From the NCBI GenBank assembly GCA_010909725.1, contig JAACMV010000004.1:248001-312000 (forward strand): a stretch of 64,000 bases of DNA, read 5' to 3'. Numbering within the stretch: position 1 is the first letter of the stretch; each line of letters opens with the position of its first letter. Made by a program: the position numbers and the translations under genes. The DNA is from Picochlorum sp. 'celeri' (taxonomy: Eukaryota > Chlorophyta > Trebouxiophyceae). This document shows, one piece after another, positions 1 to 12,751 of this stretch. The notes under the pieces are model-generated. The model was not told where the DNA came from. It searched no databases and worked only from the letters and a program-made list of their open reading frames with translations.

Positions 1-3000
1 CAAGTTTTAGCCTGTCACCTGCCTGCATGTGCACTGACGCCTTTCCACCAAGGTTCACCTCGACCCCTTCCTTTTTCTTGATCCATACATTGTAACCTCT
101 GGCACCATCAAGTCCACCAAGAAGTCCAGGAGGTGCGGTTGCTCGTCTTTCCGAGAGAATCGATACTGTCATTGGCCTTAAAAATTCCAGCTCTCGGACA
201 ACGCCATCGCCTCCTTTCCAACGACCGTCGCCTCCTGAACCTGGGCGCAGAGTGAATGATTTCACAACAACTGGGTACCGGCGTTCTAAAATTTCAGTGT
301 CCGTTATTCTCGTATTCGTCATATGCGTATGGACACCAGATTGGCCATGCCATCCTGGGCCTGCACCTGCTCCTCCAGCAATGGTTTCATAGTAGCCCAT
401 ATTGCTGTCACCAAATGTCAAATTATTCATACATCCTTGAGAAGGTGCAGCTGCATTGAATGCACTCAATGCAACATCAGTCACCCGTTGACTGGTGAGG
501 ACATTGCCACCGACAACTGCAGCATCAGCAGATGGGTTTAAAATAGATTTGGGAGGGATGATTACCTTGACTGGGGCCAAGCAGCCATGATTCAGTGGTA
601 TATCTTTCTGTATCATAGCCCTCAAAATGTAGATGATTGCTGATTGAACGACAGCAGGGGGCGCATTGGTGTTTCCAAATACTTGGGGGCCAGTGCCCGT
701 GAAATCAAAAATGGCAGTGCCCTCCTTGCGGTTGATAGTCACTGCCAGGCAGATGCGAGTCCCGTCATCCATTTGATCCTCTGCATGGACCTGGCCAATT
801 TCAGGAAGATTCATTTTCTCCGAGAACATGGACAGCATGTTCCTCACAGCCTCCTCTGCATTACTTTGAATGAATTCCATGTATGACTGAACTACAGAGA
901 GGCTGTATTCTTCAATCAAATCTTTCACCAACTTGATACCACAGTTGTTTGCCGCGACCTGTGCTCGCAAATCTGAAATGTTGTCCTCAAGGTTTCGAGT
1001 ACCAACAACCCCTGGAATGCCACTCTTGCCTGGCAGTTTGAGCAGCTCCTCTAAACCTTGTTCATCAAACTGGCCTCCTCGTACAAGTTTGAATGATACA
1101 ATCGCTGCTCCTTCTTCTGCTAGACTGTGGGAATTTGGTGGCATGCTCCCTGGAGATATCCCTCCAATATCAGCATGGTGTCCCCGTGAGGCAACAAAGA
1201 AAACCACCTTGCCTTGCTCAAATACTGGGGTCATCACTGTAATGTCTGGAAGATGAGATCCCCCTGCAAGTTGGGGGTGATTCGATATCAAGACGTCTCC
1301 TGGAACAAGCGGATGGGATTCCCCAGCACCTCCAGCCGAATAATGCTTGATCTGATACTTGACAGCCTCTGACATGGCTCCCAGATGCACTGGTAAATGT
1401 GGCGCATTCGATACCAAATTACCTTGACTGTCAAATAGAGCACACGAAAAATCTAGACGTTCCTTGATATTGACAGAGATTGACGTGCGTTGCAAAACTC
1501 GCCCCATTTGCTCTGCAATGCTCATGAACCGATGGGAAAAGACGGCAAGCTGAATGGGGTCACATATCACCTCTTCATCTCCTGCCTCGTTCGACGTGTC
1601 AACCTCTTCCACATGTATCATCATACTTCCGTCTCTCATGATGATTGCACGGCACGATGGCTCCACCACAATTGTGCTGATGTCATCAATCACAATTGCA
1701 GGTCCATCAATGGTATCCCCAGCAGTGAGGTCATTCAACACAAACACAGCTGTATCCTGTACTCCTAGTGGCTCGAAGAATGCTTTAGTATATTTAACAG
1801 GCTTTGGATTGGACGTATTCAGATCGGACGGCATCTCTTGCTGGCTCAAAGCACCATGTTGACCAACAGCTCGAACTCTCACATCATCAACAACAATTTT
1901 TCTCCCACTAATAAGGAAACCGAATTCTCTCTCATAACACCTTTTAAATTCTTCCTCACAACTATCATGTGACTCGCATGCCGTCATGATGGGAACGTCC
2001 GTGCCATCATATCGAAGATTCATAAATCTCTGAACCTTGATATCCCCATCTCCAAAACCTTTTCCTCTCAGCTCTCCTCTGCAATTGGCTTCCAATACAT
2101 CCAAGCGACTATTCAAGGAATCAAGTGTCTCGGAAGATAAATATTGGGCAGACGGCTCTTGAGACTCGCTCACCACATCAGCCAGACCGATGCCAACAGC
2201 CGACAACACACCAGAATACTTGTGGACAAAAATCTTCTTCATTCCCAGATTCCTCGCAATGGCACATGCATGCTGCCCCCCAGCACCACCAAAACACGCC
2301 AATGTATGTTTGGTAATATCGTACCCTCTCATTTGCGTCAATGCGCGAATTGGGCGGCACATGGCCTCATTTGCAACCCTAATGAACCCCATGGCCACGT
2401 CCTCAACACTCTTCTCTGGAACATTGGACTCTGCGGCATGTTTATTAACCTGCTCCTGAATCTCAGACATCTTTTGTAAAGCTCCTTGTACATCAAGAGG
2501 CTCATTTTCATGAGGCCCAAATATATGTGGGAAATACTCTGGAAGCACCCTCCCAAGGACAACATTGGCATCAGTGATTGCCAAATGACCATTCTTCCTG
2601 TAACATACCGGACCAGGATGGGCGCCAGCAGACTCTGGTCCTACTCGAAAAATCCCAGATTCATAAAACAGTCGACTCCCACCTCCTGCAGCTACCGTAT
2701 TGATATCCAGTTGTGGTGCTTGAATGGTCACCCCTGCCGTTGTGCTCTCAAACACATGTTCATACTCTCCTGCATACCTGGACACATCCGTTGACGTCCC
2801 TCCCATGTCAAAACCGATAATTTGCGAAGAACTGGGATCATAGGACTTTGTCGTGATGGCATATCCCACATATCCACCAGCCGGTCCAGACAAGATTGCT
2901 TTGTGACCAGAAAAGGACCCAACATCTGTCAACCCTCCGTCAGATTGCATGAAATACACGGGCACATGTTTCAATCCACTATCAAATCCAGAGCTAAACG

Positions 3001-3927
3001 TTTCCACATACCGCAAAATATGTGGCGTCAAGTATGCATCAGCAGCTGCTGTGAAACCTCTGGGCACCATCTTGACCATCTGCATCACCTCTGACGACAG
3101 AGAGATCTGCTCAAAGCCCATATCAGACGCCAGTGCGCCAACCATTTTTTCGTGCTCAGGAAACAGAGCAGAATGCTTTAGCACCACCGCAATACTCTTG
3201 ATCCCAGACTCCAAAACCTTTTGCAGCTCCAACCTCAATGCATCCAAATCAGGAGATTTTCGCACTGCTACATCCTCCCCAGTCACGGCCTTGACCACCT
3301 TTTCCCACCCCTCATCATCATCTTGGGGATTGTCACCCGCACGCCTGCATGGAATACTATGTACCGTCGTCACTATGCATACCACACCATGCTTGAATGT
3401 TGCATACACACCTAGAAGGCGTCTTTCCTAGAGGCAGAATCACCTCCTCGTCCACCTCAACAACCTCTTCATACAGCAAATCAGGCTTTCGAATCTCCAG
3501 ATCGAAAATATCTGGCCGAGATTGGTTGGCAATCTGAAGCAAGTCACGGAAACCCTTGGTCACCACCAAGGCAGCCCGCTCACCTTGCCTCTCCAGCAGC
3601 GCATTCGTCGCCACCTGCATACATTGTATCACAGTATATAAAATGTGATGGAATTATACCCATACCAGGACGTACCGTCGTGCCCATTCGAATGGATTCA
3701 ATTCTACTCGTGTCAAGGGGCACGTCTCTCGGGTGTGGAATCCCAGTTTCCTGTTCCAAAATCCTCCGAATACCCTCCCTTGGAGCATCAGGGTAGTTGG
3801 AAGGATCAACAGATAGCAATTTCAGAACCCTCTTTTTGGGAGACCCATCTGGGTCTGCTGCTTGGGTCACTTCAGCATAGACATCCGTAAAGGTGCCACC
3901 TCGATCGATACTAAAACGAAATTTCAT
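1..3927 (-). CDS. OXP1: 5-oxoprolinase (ATP-hydrolysing), 3' end off the window
   Basis: Cytosolic enzyme of the glutathione (gamma-glutamyl) cycle that opens 5-oxoproline to glutamate using ATP. Exons on the minus strand are 3927-3676, 3614-3412 and 3344 to beyond base 1; the introns are 61 and 67 bp with GTACGT and GTGTGT donors. The ATG at 3927 opens a protein starting [16 protein letters not shown], the hydantoinase A nucleotide-binding signature. HyuA (about residues 1-540) is followed by HyuB (about 730 onward), in the eukaryotic single-chain order. About 1266 residues are visible and the family is about 1270-1290 long, so only a short C-terminal tail is missing. Visible family motifs include [13 protein letters not shown] across intron 1, [10 protein letters not shown], and [11 protein letters not shown]. 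No internal stop was met in the spliced frame. Identity is very secure; the exact end is outside the window. Confidence 0.95.
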
Positions 3928-3987
3928 CAGTACTACTTTAAATAGTTAATATAAATACAGACGAAAATTCTCGTCCCTGCCATGTTT

Positions 3988-5204
3988 TTAACCAAGCCTG
4001 AGAAGACTATTCAAATCGTCCAGCCATCCCAACTGATCACAGAGTTTTTCAATCATCGCATCACAGTCACCAAGAAGAGCCACATCCCTAGAACGCGCAT
4101 CATCTGAGAAATCAAATCCTTTCCTATACCCCATTTTCCGTAATTCAGGGTGCGCCTCTCCCACCTTTTCCCTGTTGATGAGCAGTCTGGGGCATGCCTG
4201 GTCCACCCTGTCAATCAATGACGCAAACGGATGTACAACAAGCGATGATCCCATGACGATGAGCAAATCTGCTTGAGCGAAATCAGACGGTATACTGTTC
4301 CAAAACCTCTCTGGAAGGCTCTCTCCAAAAAATACAATACCTGGTTTGACAAGACCTTGGCATCCATCCTGCTTCACACACCTGCACGGCGTCTGCTGCA
4401 TAATAGCTTCTCTGACATAGTCGGTATCATGTTCTGAGCGACAATCGATGCAATGCGCAGTATCAAAATTTCCATGTGCGGCAATAACAGCCTCTGTAGG
4501 CAGCCCTGCAAGGTGCTCCAACGAGTCTATATTCTGCGTATAGCATCGCTGCAAGAGCCCTTTATCATGCAGCAATTTCAAAAAATAATGCGTCTTGGTC
4601 GGCTTGTATGTGCCTGGGAACAGCTCTTTCGACAGCATGTAAAATGGGTCTGGATTGGACCTAAAAAAGTCAATTTCAAACACTGCTTGTGGGTGAGGAA
4701 GATTGTACTTTTCCAATCGACTGTACAATCCAGTCCCTGGAGATCTAAAGTCTGGTATTCCAGCACTCACACTGATACCAGCCCCACACATGCATACAAT
4801 CTTTTGTATCCTTCCTTGCTGAATCCCACGCACAATATCATCCAATTCCACCCCAGTGACCGATGTTTCTCCTCCATGCTCATCATCATCATCATTAGCT
4901 GGTGTTGTTGATTCTTTGCCGAGTTGTATGAGCTCGGCAAATCGTTCCAGCACAGTCCTGTAATCTTCATCCTACATGCAGGGTCAAACGAGTACATACA
5001 TGAAAAAAAAAGGCACTGGGTCGTTCCATATCGCTCCTCCTCAGGGGAATGTAGACGCACCGATTCAGACTCAAAACGAATCTCCTGAACAGTATCGCTG
5101 TATGATTCTTCTCCACTCTCTGTAGATGCTGCCCCAGTCGTACCACCCACATGCGCTGCATGCTCATCAGCAGATACCTCGCTATCACTCGTCTCCGCAC
5201 TCAT
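3988..5204 (-). CDS. Class I sirtuin, SIRT2/Hst2-like NAD-dependent deacetylase
   Basis: NAD+-dependent lysine deacetylase. I join 5204-5061 to 4971-3988 across an 89-bp intron (GTGCGT donor, GTAG acceptor), giving about 375 residues. The first 48 residues are acidic (MSAETSDSEVSADEH). The catalytic core shows CGAGISVSAGIPDFRS at about 110-124, TQNID, catalytic His at about 214 in AAHGNF, then zinc cysteines near 222, 225, 244/246 and 252, and FFGESLP. These are class I (SIRT1-3) signatures. The splice is inferred: other donors at the CAGTGCC and TCATGTATGT sites nearby give shorter introns (59 and 35 bp) with less natural joins. Cell compartment is not shown by the sequence. It lies head to head with the DDM1-like gene. 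Confidence 0.92.
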
Positions 5205-5579
5205 TATTCCTTTTTAGTTAGTACTATAAAGATATGGAATTGCAGAAATTGTAAGGAAATGTTATATAACACTGGACCTATTTTGTTTTTAATGTATCTA
5301 ATTAATAATACAGGCGAATCCCATCATGCCACATTGAATTTCGTATGACAATGAATCAGTTTCCCATGGCACCCTCCTGCCCTGTATATTATTGCAAAAT
5401 AACAAGAGTAATTTTTTAGTAGTAGTACATCCAAGTGGCCCACAGAGGGGATTGTTGTGCTCTCTCTCATACGGTTATTCTGGGCCATTTGAAATTGTTT
5501 CAGGGACTGACCCCCACGGACAGCCTTGGATCATCCTATCAAATAGATTGATTGAAGTATATAGTAATAGTGGTGTAAT

Positions 5580-7857
5580 ATGGCGCCTGCAAAGAGAGCA
5601 AAGGTGCGTGTGTGGTTTTTGTTGTGCCTCGAGGTCGTCGTTCAACGTCCATGGGTGGGTGCAGAGGAATGCGGCAACGCCCATGAATGGCACGGGTGCC
5701 AAGCGATCTCAGACGCCAAAGACGCTCTGCTTGGATGACCGCGTGACAGCAGTGTCAGCAGAGACGAGTCCATCCAGTGTGCAGGAGGCTGGGGATGGGG
5801 GTTTTGTGTCGAACGCCTCGCTGGAGGAGAATGAGTTGGAAGCCTTTTGTGCTCCAGAGTATGCGTTGGAGGAGGAGAAGAAGTTGAGAGAGGCGAGGGA
5901 GAAGATGGAAGAGGAGGAAAAGGATTGTGACCCAGCACAAGAGGAGACTGTGTTGGAGAAGAACAAGTATGCTCAGTTGGATCGCTTGTTGGATCAGAGT
6001 AAACTGTACACGCAGTTTTTGTCGGAGCAGATGAATACGGCGCAAGAGTCGACCATGCAGTCTGCAGAGAAGGAGGCTATGGAGAAGAAGAAGAAGAAGA
6101 AGGGTGGGAAGAAGAGAGAGCGGGCTTCCTCTTCTTCGCTGTCAGTGGAGGAAGCGGCAGCAGAGTTGTGCCCAGGTTTCAATGGATCGTTGAGAGATTA
6201 CCAATTGAAAGGAGTGCAATGGTTGATATCATTGTATCAGAATGGGCTGAATGGAATACTTGCAGATCAGATGGGACTGGGCAAGACTGTCCAGACGATT
6301 GCATTCTTGTGTCATATTAGAAGCAAGGGTATTGTTGGGCCATTCATGGTGATTGGACCGCTGTCCACGTTGCCGAATTGGGTGGCAGAGTTTGAGAGGT
6401 GGGCACCAGAGTTTCCAGCGGTGTTGTACCATGGCTCCAAGGAAGAGCGAGCAGAACTGCGACGCACGTCTTTGTTCAAGCCTGTCGATGACAAATTCCC
6501 AGTTATTGTGACATCGTATGAAATTGCTATTGCTGATATCAAGTTTTTGCAGAAATTGCATTGGAAATATGTGGTGGTTGATGAAGGTCATCGACTGAAG
6601 AATATGAATTGCAAATTGATTCGCCAGCTCAAGATGCTGAGCACAGATAACAAATTATTGTTGACAGGAACCCCATTGCAGAATAATTTGGGCGAGCTAT
6701 GGTCCCTCCTCAACTTTTTGCTGCCAGATGTGTTCCATTCATTGGAGAATTTTGAGTCTTGGTTTGACTTTGCCAGCTCTGTTGGGCAGGAAGGCGCGGA
6801 TGCGGAAATTATTGCAAAAGAACAGCGTAATAATGTTATTTCAAAGTTGCATGGAATTCTCAAGCCATTTTTGCTCCGCCGAGTCAAGTCTGATGTGGAG
6901 ACATCTCTCCCAGGAAAGATGGAGGTTGTCTTGTATGCAGACATGACTGAGAAGCAAAAGGAAATAAATCAGCAGCTCCGCGACAAGACGCTCGCATCAT
7001 CGATGAAGGGTAAAGGCGGCAACCCATCCACAGCATCCTTGAACAATATGCTGATGCAAATGAGGAAGAATTGCAACCACCCAGATCTCATCACAGCCCC
7101 GTATGAAGGGGGTTTCATGTATCCACCTGCTGCGCAACTCGTTGCTGAATGCGGTAAAATGAATCTGTTGGATCGTGTTCTGAATAAATTGATCCCGAAT
7201 GGACACAAAATTCTAATCTTTAGTCAAATGACATCCATGCTTGATTTGCTGGATGCCTACTTTGATGAGAAGAAGATTGGCTGCTGTCGAATTGATGGAT
7301 CGATATCTTGGCAAGAGAGGCAAGAGAGTATGAAGAAATTCAACACCGATCCCAACTACAAGGTGTTTTTGCTGTCGACAAGAGCCGGAGGCCTGGGTAT
7401 TAATCTCACAGCAGCAGACACGTGCATCATCTATGACTCTGATTGGAACCCACACCAAGACTTACAAGCCATGGACAGATGCCATAGGATTGGACAACAA
7501 AAACCAGTTCTTGTTTTGCGACTGGCCACTGCCCACAGTGTGGAAGGAAAGATGCTCCGCAAGGCAAACTCAAAACTGATGCTCGAAAGGCTGGTGATCA
7601 AAAAGGGTGCTTTTATTGATCTGGAAGAGAAGAAGAATACCAGCATGAACTCTGAAGATTTGATGGAGATTCTCAAAGCTGACGTCAGTCTGGACGATGT
7701 CCCTCAGAGCAGAGAGATTGACGACACTATGCTGGCCAAGATTTTGGACAGAAACCATCTAGGCACAGGACAGCCTCTTCCATACGATGAAACTGGTCCA
7801 GGCTACGAAGTCGTTCAACAGCTCGATGGCTCTGGATTATTAAAAGGAATTGAATAG
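5580..7857 (+). CDS. DDM1: SNF2-family chromatin remodeller, DDM1/LSH (HELLS) type
   Basis: ATP-dependent nucleosome remodeller; in plants and animals this subfamily maintains DNA methylation and silencing of repeats. Exon 1 is 5580-5603 (MAPAKRAK), the intron 61 bp (GTGCGT...GCAG), and exon 2 5665-7857, giving 738 residues. An upstream open frame from 5392 has no ATG start and runs through the intron, so the short first exon is preferred. Helicase motifs: ILADQMGLGKT at about 203-213, DEGHRLKN near 315 (DEGH is typical of this subfamily), SLLNFLLPDVF, and STRAGGLGIN with MDRCHRIGQ near 612. A charged, coiled-coil-prone region with KKKKKKGGKK precedes the ATPase. The tail SREIDDTMLAKILDRN also matches the subfamily. 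No chromodomain or bromodomain is seen. Assignment to DDM1/LSH rather than ISWI rests on these motifs. Confidence 0.93.
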
Positions 7858-7994
7858 TAGTAGCACATATATATCATTCATCAAACGTGCTGTAAAACGA
7901 AACAGGATAACTAATGAATACGAGTGTCACTTGCACTGGGCATGCTAGGTGCGATGGTTTTTTTTGAATGCTTGTCTATAATTGATAGCAATAT

Positions 7995-9198
7995 ATGGTT
8001 TCGATGCTCTGCAGGCCATCGATCAGCCTTTCGAGGCATCGAGCAATGAGATTTTGGCCACAAAACTCTCCGCATTCTTCTTCTTCTTACCCTCATCAGG
8101 TAAGAAGAACAACAACAGCAATCACTAGAGAAAACAAGAAGAGTCTTTTGATCGCTCGATCAGAGTCTGCGGATAGTCCACTGGTGGTACGGTATTGTTG
8201 TTGTTGGAGACTTGGTATTATTGATTTGGTGCTCAGAACATGGTGTGGTGTCAATCAATCATATGGTGCAGGAGGAGGCATCATCGTCAGAAAAGGTGGT
8301 CGGGTTTGTGAGTGCATTTTGGAAGTTTCTGAGACCCCATACTATCCGAGGGACTATTCTGGGGTCTCTCGCAGTGACGTCAAAAGCATTAATGGAGAAT
8401 CCAAATGCCATTGATTGGGGACTCGTTCCAAGAGCCATGCTGGGTGTCTTGGCATTGCTCTGCGGTAATGGATATATTGTAGGTATCAATCAAATATACG
8501 ATGTGGATATTGACGCTGTGAACAAGCCTTTTCTGCCAGTTGCAGCTGGGGAATTATCGGCTGTCAAGGCTTGGGTGATTTGTATTGTGTTGGCAGCGAC
8601 TGGACTGGGAATTACCACGTGTAATTTTGGATCATTGATTGCCAAATTGTATGCATTTGGCCTGTTTCTAGGAACCATATATTCTGTCCCACCATTCCGC
8701 CTGAAGAGGAGTGCGATTGCGGCCTTTGCTATTATTGCCACAGTGAGGGGTTTCCTGCTGAATTTCGGAGTCTACCATGCTACAAGAGCAGCTCTCGGCC
8801 TTCCGTTCGTGTGGAGTCCTCCTATTGCATTCATCACAGTCTTTGTGACAATCTTTGCCACGGTGATTGCCATTACAAAGGATCTGCCGGATGTGGAAGG
8901 AGACAGAAAGTTTGGTATTGACACCTTTGCGACACGAATGGGGGTCAGGAATATTGCCTTTCTTGGTTCAGGGTTGCTCATTGCAAACTATACCGGGGCT
9001 ATTGCGTTGGCAATGCGAATGCCAGCTGCATTCAATGCATCAATCATGATTCCATTCCATGCTGTGCTTGCATTGCTCCTGACATACAAGACGTTGAAAT
9101 TAGATGCAGCAAAGTATACAAAATCGGCTATTCAAGCATATTATAGGTTTATTTGGTACTTGTTTTATTCAGAATATGCAATTTTACCCTTCTTGTAA
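7995..9198 (+). CDS. HST: Homogentisate solanesyltransferase (plastoquinone-9 synthesis)
   Basis: UbiA-type membrane prenyltransferase that joins solanesyl diphosphate to homogentisate in the plastid, the committed step to plastoquinone. Exons 7995-8186 and 8272-9198 flank an 85-bp intron (GTACGG...GCAG), giving 372 residues. The first exon is rich in Ser, Arg and Pro with few acids, as in a plastid transit peptide. The two Asp-rich prenyl-diphosphate sites are seen: [14 protein letters not shown] at about 136 and [13 protein letters not shown] at about 267. Long stretches such as [13 protein letters not shown] and [19 protein letters not shown] fit HST better than tocopherol homogentisate phytyltransferase. 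Its last 15 bases overlap the end of the BIO3-BIO1 gene on the other strand. The start could also be a later Met in exon 1. Confidence 0.93.
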
Positions 9199-11364
9199 GA
9201 GGAGAACAGACTCGAGTTGTTGTAATAAATAATGACACGTGTCCTTGGTGGTGAATGGCGTCACCATGATGTATATGACGTCTCCCAGAGGTCGAGCATA
9301 AATGTTTCGTTCGAGCAATTTCTGAGCCAGGGCTGCAGCGGCGCCCGATTGATACCCAGAGTCGTCTGATTCAAGCTGTACAGAGACTACTGTGCCAAGT
9401 GAAAAAATCCCCTTGACACGAGAGAGATGCGATATCTTCTCCACTCGATCCTGATCCCACAACTCGATCAATCTATTGCACGAAGTCTCGCACTGTTTGG
9501 TACACGTGCCGTTTACTGGGGAGCATACGTTTGCGTTGGACAAGGGGTTGCCCATGGCTTGTAGAGAAAACTGGCCTGCAGCGCACCCGACAGGGTGCGC
9601 CGTGTATGAGTGTCCATGAAGGAGTGCTAGTGCCTTTGTGTCCCCCTGAAAGGCGTTGAATACATCTTCTGATGACAATGTGATGGACATTGGGACGACA
9701 CCTCCGGTCAAGAGTTTGGCGTAGCAGCCAATGTCTGGCGTGATGCCAAGCAACGATGTTGCCGCAGATGGAGCACCCAACCTCCAAATCCCGGTGAACA
9801 CTTCATCGACAATTAAAGGGATGTTTCTTTCTCTACAAACGCGTGCCATGGCGCGGTGAAATTCCGGATCAATCATGCGCATGCCACCTGCTCCTTGAAC
9901 AACAGGCTCAATAATGCATGCTCCCACACAGTGGTCTGGATGGGCTTTGGCATGTGCATCCAGTGACTCTCGAATGTAGACGTCATAGTCTTTAATATCG
10001 GTTTGAACGACCCATGCGCCATTTTTCATGGCCACAGTGGGTGGGTCCAGGAAGAGCCCTCGTCCCTCAAACCACGGAGTTTGCAGTCGTCCATTAAACA
10101 CACTGGGAGGTACTGCATCCATTGTTCCCAACGTATCGCCATGATATGCACCTTGGACTCCTAAGACGTGGAGTTTGACGTCATCGTCATGCAATATATT
10201 GTGATCCACCATGTATTTGCGAAATGCCATTTTAAGCGCCACCTCGACAGCAGTAGACCCATTATCGCTGAAGAATGCTCTGGATGCCCAACCCTTTCCA
10301 ACCTCACGAATCAACTGCTGAGCTACATCAAGGGCAGGTTTATGTATGTTTCTCGGGAAGATGACGTGGCCATACCGTCCAATGGCTCCAGCAACCTCTA
10401 GAGCCATGCCGGGCATGTGCTCAGCATCCATCCCTTGCGTCCACCAGCTCGCACAGCCATCATACACGGAGCGCAGCGTATGATTGTTGTTATTAGAATT
10501 CATTATAACCATATCTTCTCCAGCTCTAGAATCAATCACAGTGACATTGGCCCCGCTTGAAATCTCTTGATGCTGGGTAAAAGGCCACCAGATGGAATGC
10601 AGCGCGCGCTCTCCAGCCTGTTCCAACCATTCCCTATCCTGTTTGGCACAACGACGCAAATACGACTCCATATCCCGGAATGTATCCATAGTATCCACCA
10701 ACCATTGCTTCAAGTGTCTATCGATAATACCATCATCATTATAATTATTCTGGTCTGGTGGTGGCAAGCACGGCGACAATGGAAACACAGCCGCATCTAC
10801 ATGTTTTTCAATACTCTTGTAATTCTCCAAACCAGAATTCTCCACGATGGCAATCACAGGAATCGAATATCCTCGCAATTTAAGCATCTCGTATGACGAC
10901 AGTGTCGTCGAAATACCACCCAATTGACCATCCCCAACCAGCAACGCTGGGTACCTCAGTGGCCTCAGCAAGTCACACTGCAGCCTTCCACTCGGACCTG
11001 GACTTCCTGGTCCCCCAGCAGTTTCGAGCACTACTACATCAGCAGCCGAGTTTTCTTCCGCCACGCTCTGTCGAATAGCTGACACGACAGAGGCATCATC
11101 TGGTGGTGATGTTCCTGCAGCCAGATGTGGACTCACAGCATCCTTCCAGGCAAACAATGTCTTGGACACGAAAGAATCACCAAGCCTCCAGGCATCAACG
11201 ACACGAGATACGAGGCGAGCATCGCTATCTTCTGGATATCCCGTTTGGACCGGTTTCAAATACTGGACAGCCTGGTGCTCTCGCAACGCCGACAGGACCA
11301 GTCCAGATGACACCAACGTCTTCCCAACGTTGGTGTTTGCTCCCCAAGTTGTAACAATCCTCAT
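9184..11364 (-). CDS. BIO3-BIO1: Fused dethiobiotin synthetase - DAPA aminotransferase
   Basis: Bifunctional biotin enzyme, probably mitochondrial as in plants: the C-terminal half makes 7,8-diaminopelargonate from KAPA (PLP-dependent) and the N-terminal half closes the ureido ring to dethiobiotin. One intron-free ORF of 726 residues begins at ATG 11364. The BioD half has GANTNVGKT at 8-16, [22 protein letters not shown] and [10 protein letters not shown]. The BioA half starts near 265 (WWPFTQHQ) and contains [36 protein letters not shown] and YAKLLTGG with the PLP lysine near 551. The domain order matches the plant and algal fusion. An obvious N-terminal targeting peptide is absent from this start. 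It is divergent from BIO4 across 190 bp, which suggests shared control. Confidence 0.96.
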   Translation of the reverse strand: MRIVTTWGANTNVGKTLVSSGLVLSALREHQAVQYLKPVQTGYPEDSDARLVSRVVDAWRLGDSFVSKTLFAWKDAVSPHLAAGTSPPDDASVVSAIRQSVAEENSAADVVVLETAGGPGSPGPSGRLQCDLLRPLRYPALLVGDGQLGGISTTLSSYEMLKLRGYSIPVIAIVENSGLENYKSIEKHVDAAVFPLSPCLPPPDQNNYNDDGIIDRHLKQWLVDTMDTFRDMESYLRRCAKQDREWLEQAGERALHSIWWPFTQHQEISSGANVTVIDSRAGEDMVIMNSNNNNHTLRSVYDGCASWWTQGMDAEHMPGMALEVAGAIGRYGHVIFPRNIHKPALDVAQQLIREVGKGWASRAFFSDNGSTAVEVALKMAFRKYMVDHNILHDDDVKLHVLGVQGAYHGDTLGTMDAVPPSVFNGRLQTPWFEGRGLFLDPPTVAMKNGAWVVQTDIKDYDVYIRESLDAHAKAHPDHCVGACIIEPVVQGAGGMRMIDPEFHRAMARVCRERNIPLIVDEVFTGIWRLGAPSAATSLLGITPDIGCYAKLLTGGVVPMSITLSSEDVFNAFQGDTKALALLHGHSYTAHPVGCAAGQFSLQAMGNPLSNANVCSPVNGTCTKQCETSCNRLIELWDQDRVEKISHLSRVKGIFSLGTVVSVQLESDDSGYQSGAAAALAQKLLERNIYARPLGDVIYIMVTPFTTKDTCHYLLQQLESVLLLQEG

Positions 11365-11554
11365 CCTTATCTAGTAGTAGTACATGTAGTTTTTTTCTGT
11401 TTCACCATTGATGATGAAATAAAAAATTGTCGCAAAAAGAGAAATAATAATGTGGGTGGTGGCGCCCTTGCCAAAATCAAGTTGATTTTTTTGATTTTAG
11501 AGATGTCAAACAATTTTTTTTTTTAAAAACATACATCTATCTACAATATGTAAT
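11365..11554. promoter_or_regulatory. Shared divergent promoter of BIO3-BIO1 and BIO4
   Basis: The 190 bp between the two start codons must hold both promoters and both 5' leaders. It is AT rich with T-runs at about 11387-11396 and 11513-11526. I recognise no specific factor site or riboswitch. Confidence 0.6.
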
Positions 11555-12751
11555 ATGGCCGGTAATCACTCGCATGATGATGATGATGGTAATCACAATT
11601 ATTCATGGGTCACGGCACGTCTGGAGGAATTGAATGCTCGGCATTTGCGACGACATCTAAACATAGTTCAACCCTTTCAGACAGACAACAGATCGTTTAA
11701 TAGTAATGATTATTTGGGATTGTCATCCCATCCTGCCGTGCGACAAGCTATGGCCAAAGTTGCCATGCAGTATGGCAATGGCCCAAGGTCTTCGGCTCTT
11801 GTGGCAGGATACACGCAGTATCATCGTGACTTGGAGACTCAGATATCTCAATTGAAAGAGACAGAGGAGGCGGTATTGTTTTCTTCGGGTTTCGCAGCGA
11901 ACGTGGGGCTGCTCTCTTCTTTGCTCAGTGAAGGAAACATTGATGTGTTTTCAGACGAGTTGAACCACGCATCCATTATTGATGGTATCCGTCTGGGAAA
12001 AGCGTACAACATGAATTCAGTACAGGTGCATGTGTATCGGCATAATGATATGGCGCATTTGGACGAATTATTATTATCACGTCGTAGGAGAAATAGGAGG
12101 AGACTCGTCGTCACAGATTCTCTCTTTAGCATGGATGGTGATTTCGCTCGTCTCCCCGATATTGTGCGATTAAAAAAAAAGCATGGTTTTCTTTTGATTA
12201 TTGATGAGGCTCATGCCACCCTGGTATGTGGGGAGCATGGAGGTGGTGCAGCAGAAATGTTTGGTGTGCAGGAGCACGTTGATCTCCATGTGGGGACACT
12301 CAGCAAAGCTGTCGGCAGCCAGGGAGGCTTTGTGGCGTGCAGTGCCTCGATGAAGAACTTTTTAGTGAATAAAGGCCGAACACTTGTGTTTTCAACGTCG
12401 CTACCAATACCCTGTGTTGCGAGTGCTCAGATGGGCATTGTGATTGGGCAAAGAGAGCCTTGGAGACGACGGCACCTAGAACAATTGACAAGTCGAATTC
12501 AGCAACGAATAGGAAGTGGTACAGCATCTCCAATTATTCCCATTGTGATTGGACCAGAGCAGCAAACATTGGAGATTGCAGATACCATGCAGAAAGATTA
12601 TGGTTTTATAATACCTGCCATCCGGCCTCCAACAGTGCCATCTGGCACCTCGAGGCTTCGGATATCATTGTCAGCGACACACAAGACATCTACAGTTGAT
12701 GAATTAATTGATGCGTTGATTGAGGCGACAAGGCCGCGTGGCAAATTGTAA
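11555..12751 (+). CDS. BIO4: KAPA synthase (8-amino-7-oxononanoate synthase)
   Basis: PLP enzyme of the alpha-oxoamine synthase family that condenses a pimeloyl thioester with alanine, the first committed step of biotin synthesis. Single-exon ORF of 398 residues from ATG 11555. Family motifs: NSNDYLGLSSHP, GNGPRSSALVAGYTQYH, FSSGFAANVGLLSS, DELNHASIIDGIRL, IIDEAHATLVCG and GTLSKAVGSQGGF with the PLP lysine at 251. The length is typical and all key residues are present. The C-terminus is Gly-Lys-Leu. From memory, a plant homologue ends Pro-Lys-Leu and is peroxisomal, so a PTS1-like signal is possible here, but glycine at -3 is not a standard PTS1. The His/Asp-rich N-terminus is not an obvious organelle presequence. 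Confidence 0.95.
   Translation: MAGNHSHDDDDGNHNYSWVTARLEELNARHLRRHLNIVQPFQTDNRSFNSNDYLGLSSHPAVRQAMAKVAMQYGNGPRSSALVAGYTQYHRDLETQISQLKETEEAVLFSSGFAANVGLLSSLLSEGNIDVFSDELNHASIIDGIRLGKAYNMNSVQVHVYRHNDMAHLDELLLSRRRRNRRRLVVTDSLFSMDGDFARLPDIVRLKKKHGFLLIIDEAHATLVCGEHGGGAAEMFGVQEHVDLHVGTLSKAVGSQGGFVACSASMKNFLVNKGRTLVFSTSLPIPCVASAQMGIVIGQREPWRRRHLEQLTSRIQQRIGSGTASPIIPIVIGPEQQTLEIADTMQKDYGFIIPAIRPPTVPSGTSRLRISLSATHKTSTVDELIDALIEATRPRGKL

Noticed and set aside
4946..5010. Alternative sirtuin introns of 35 or 59 bp
   Set aside because: They use atypical donors or acceptors, while the 89-bp intron has a GTGCGT donor, keeps phase 0 and gives a smooth acidic join.
5392..5579. Open frame running into the DDM1-like gene from upstream
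   Set aside because: It has no ATG and passes through a 61-bp intron; the ATG at 5580 with a short first exon restores a sensible N-terminus.
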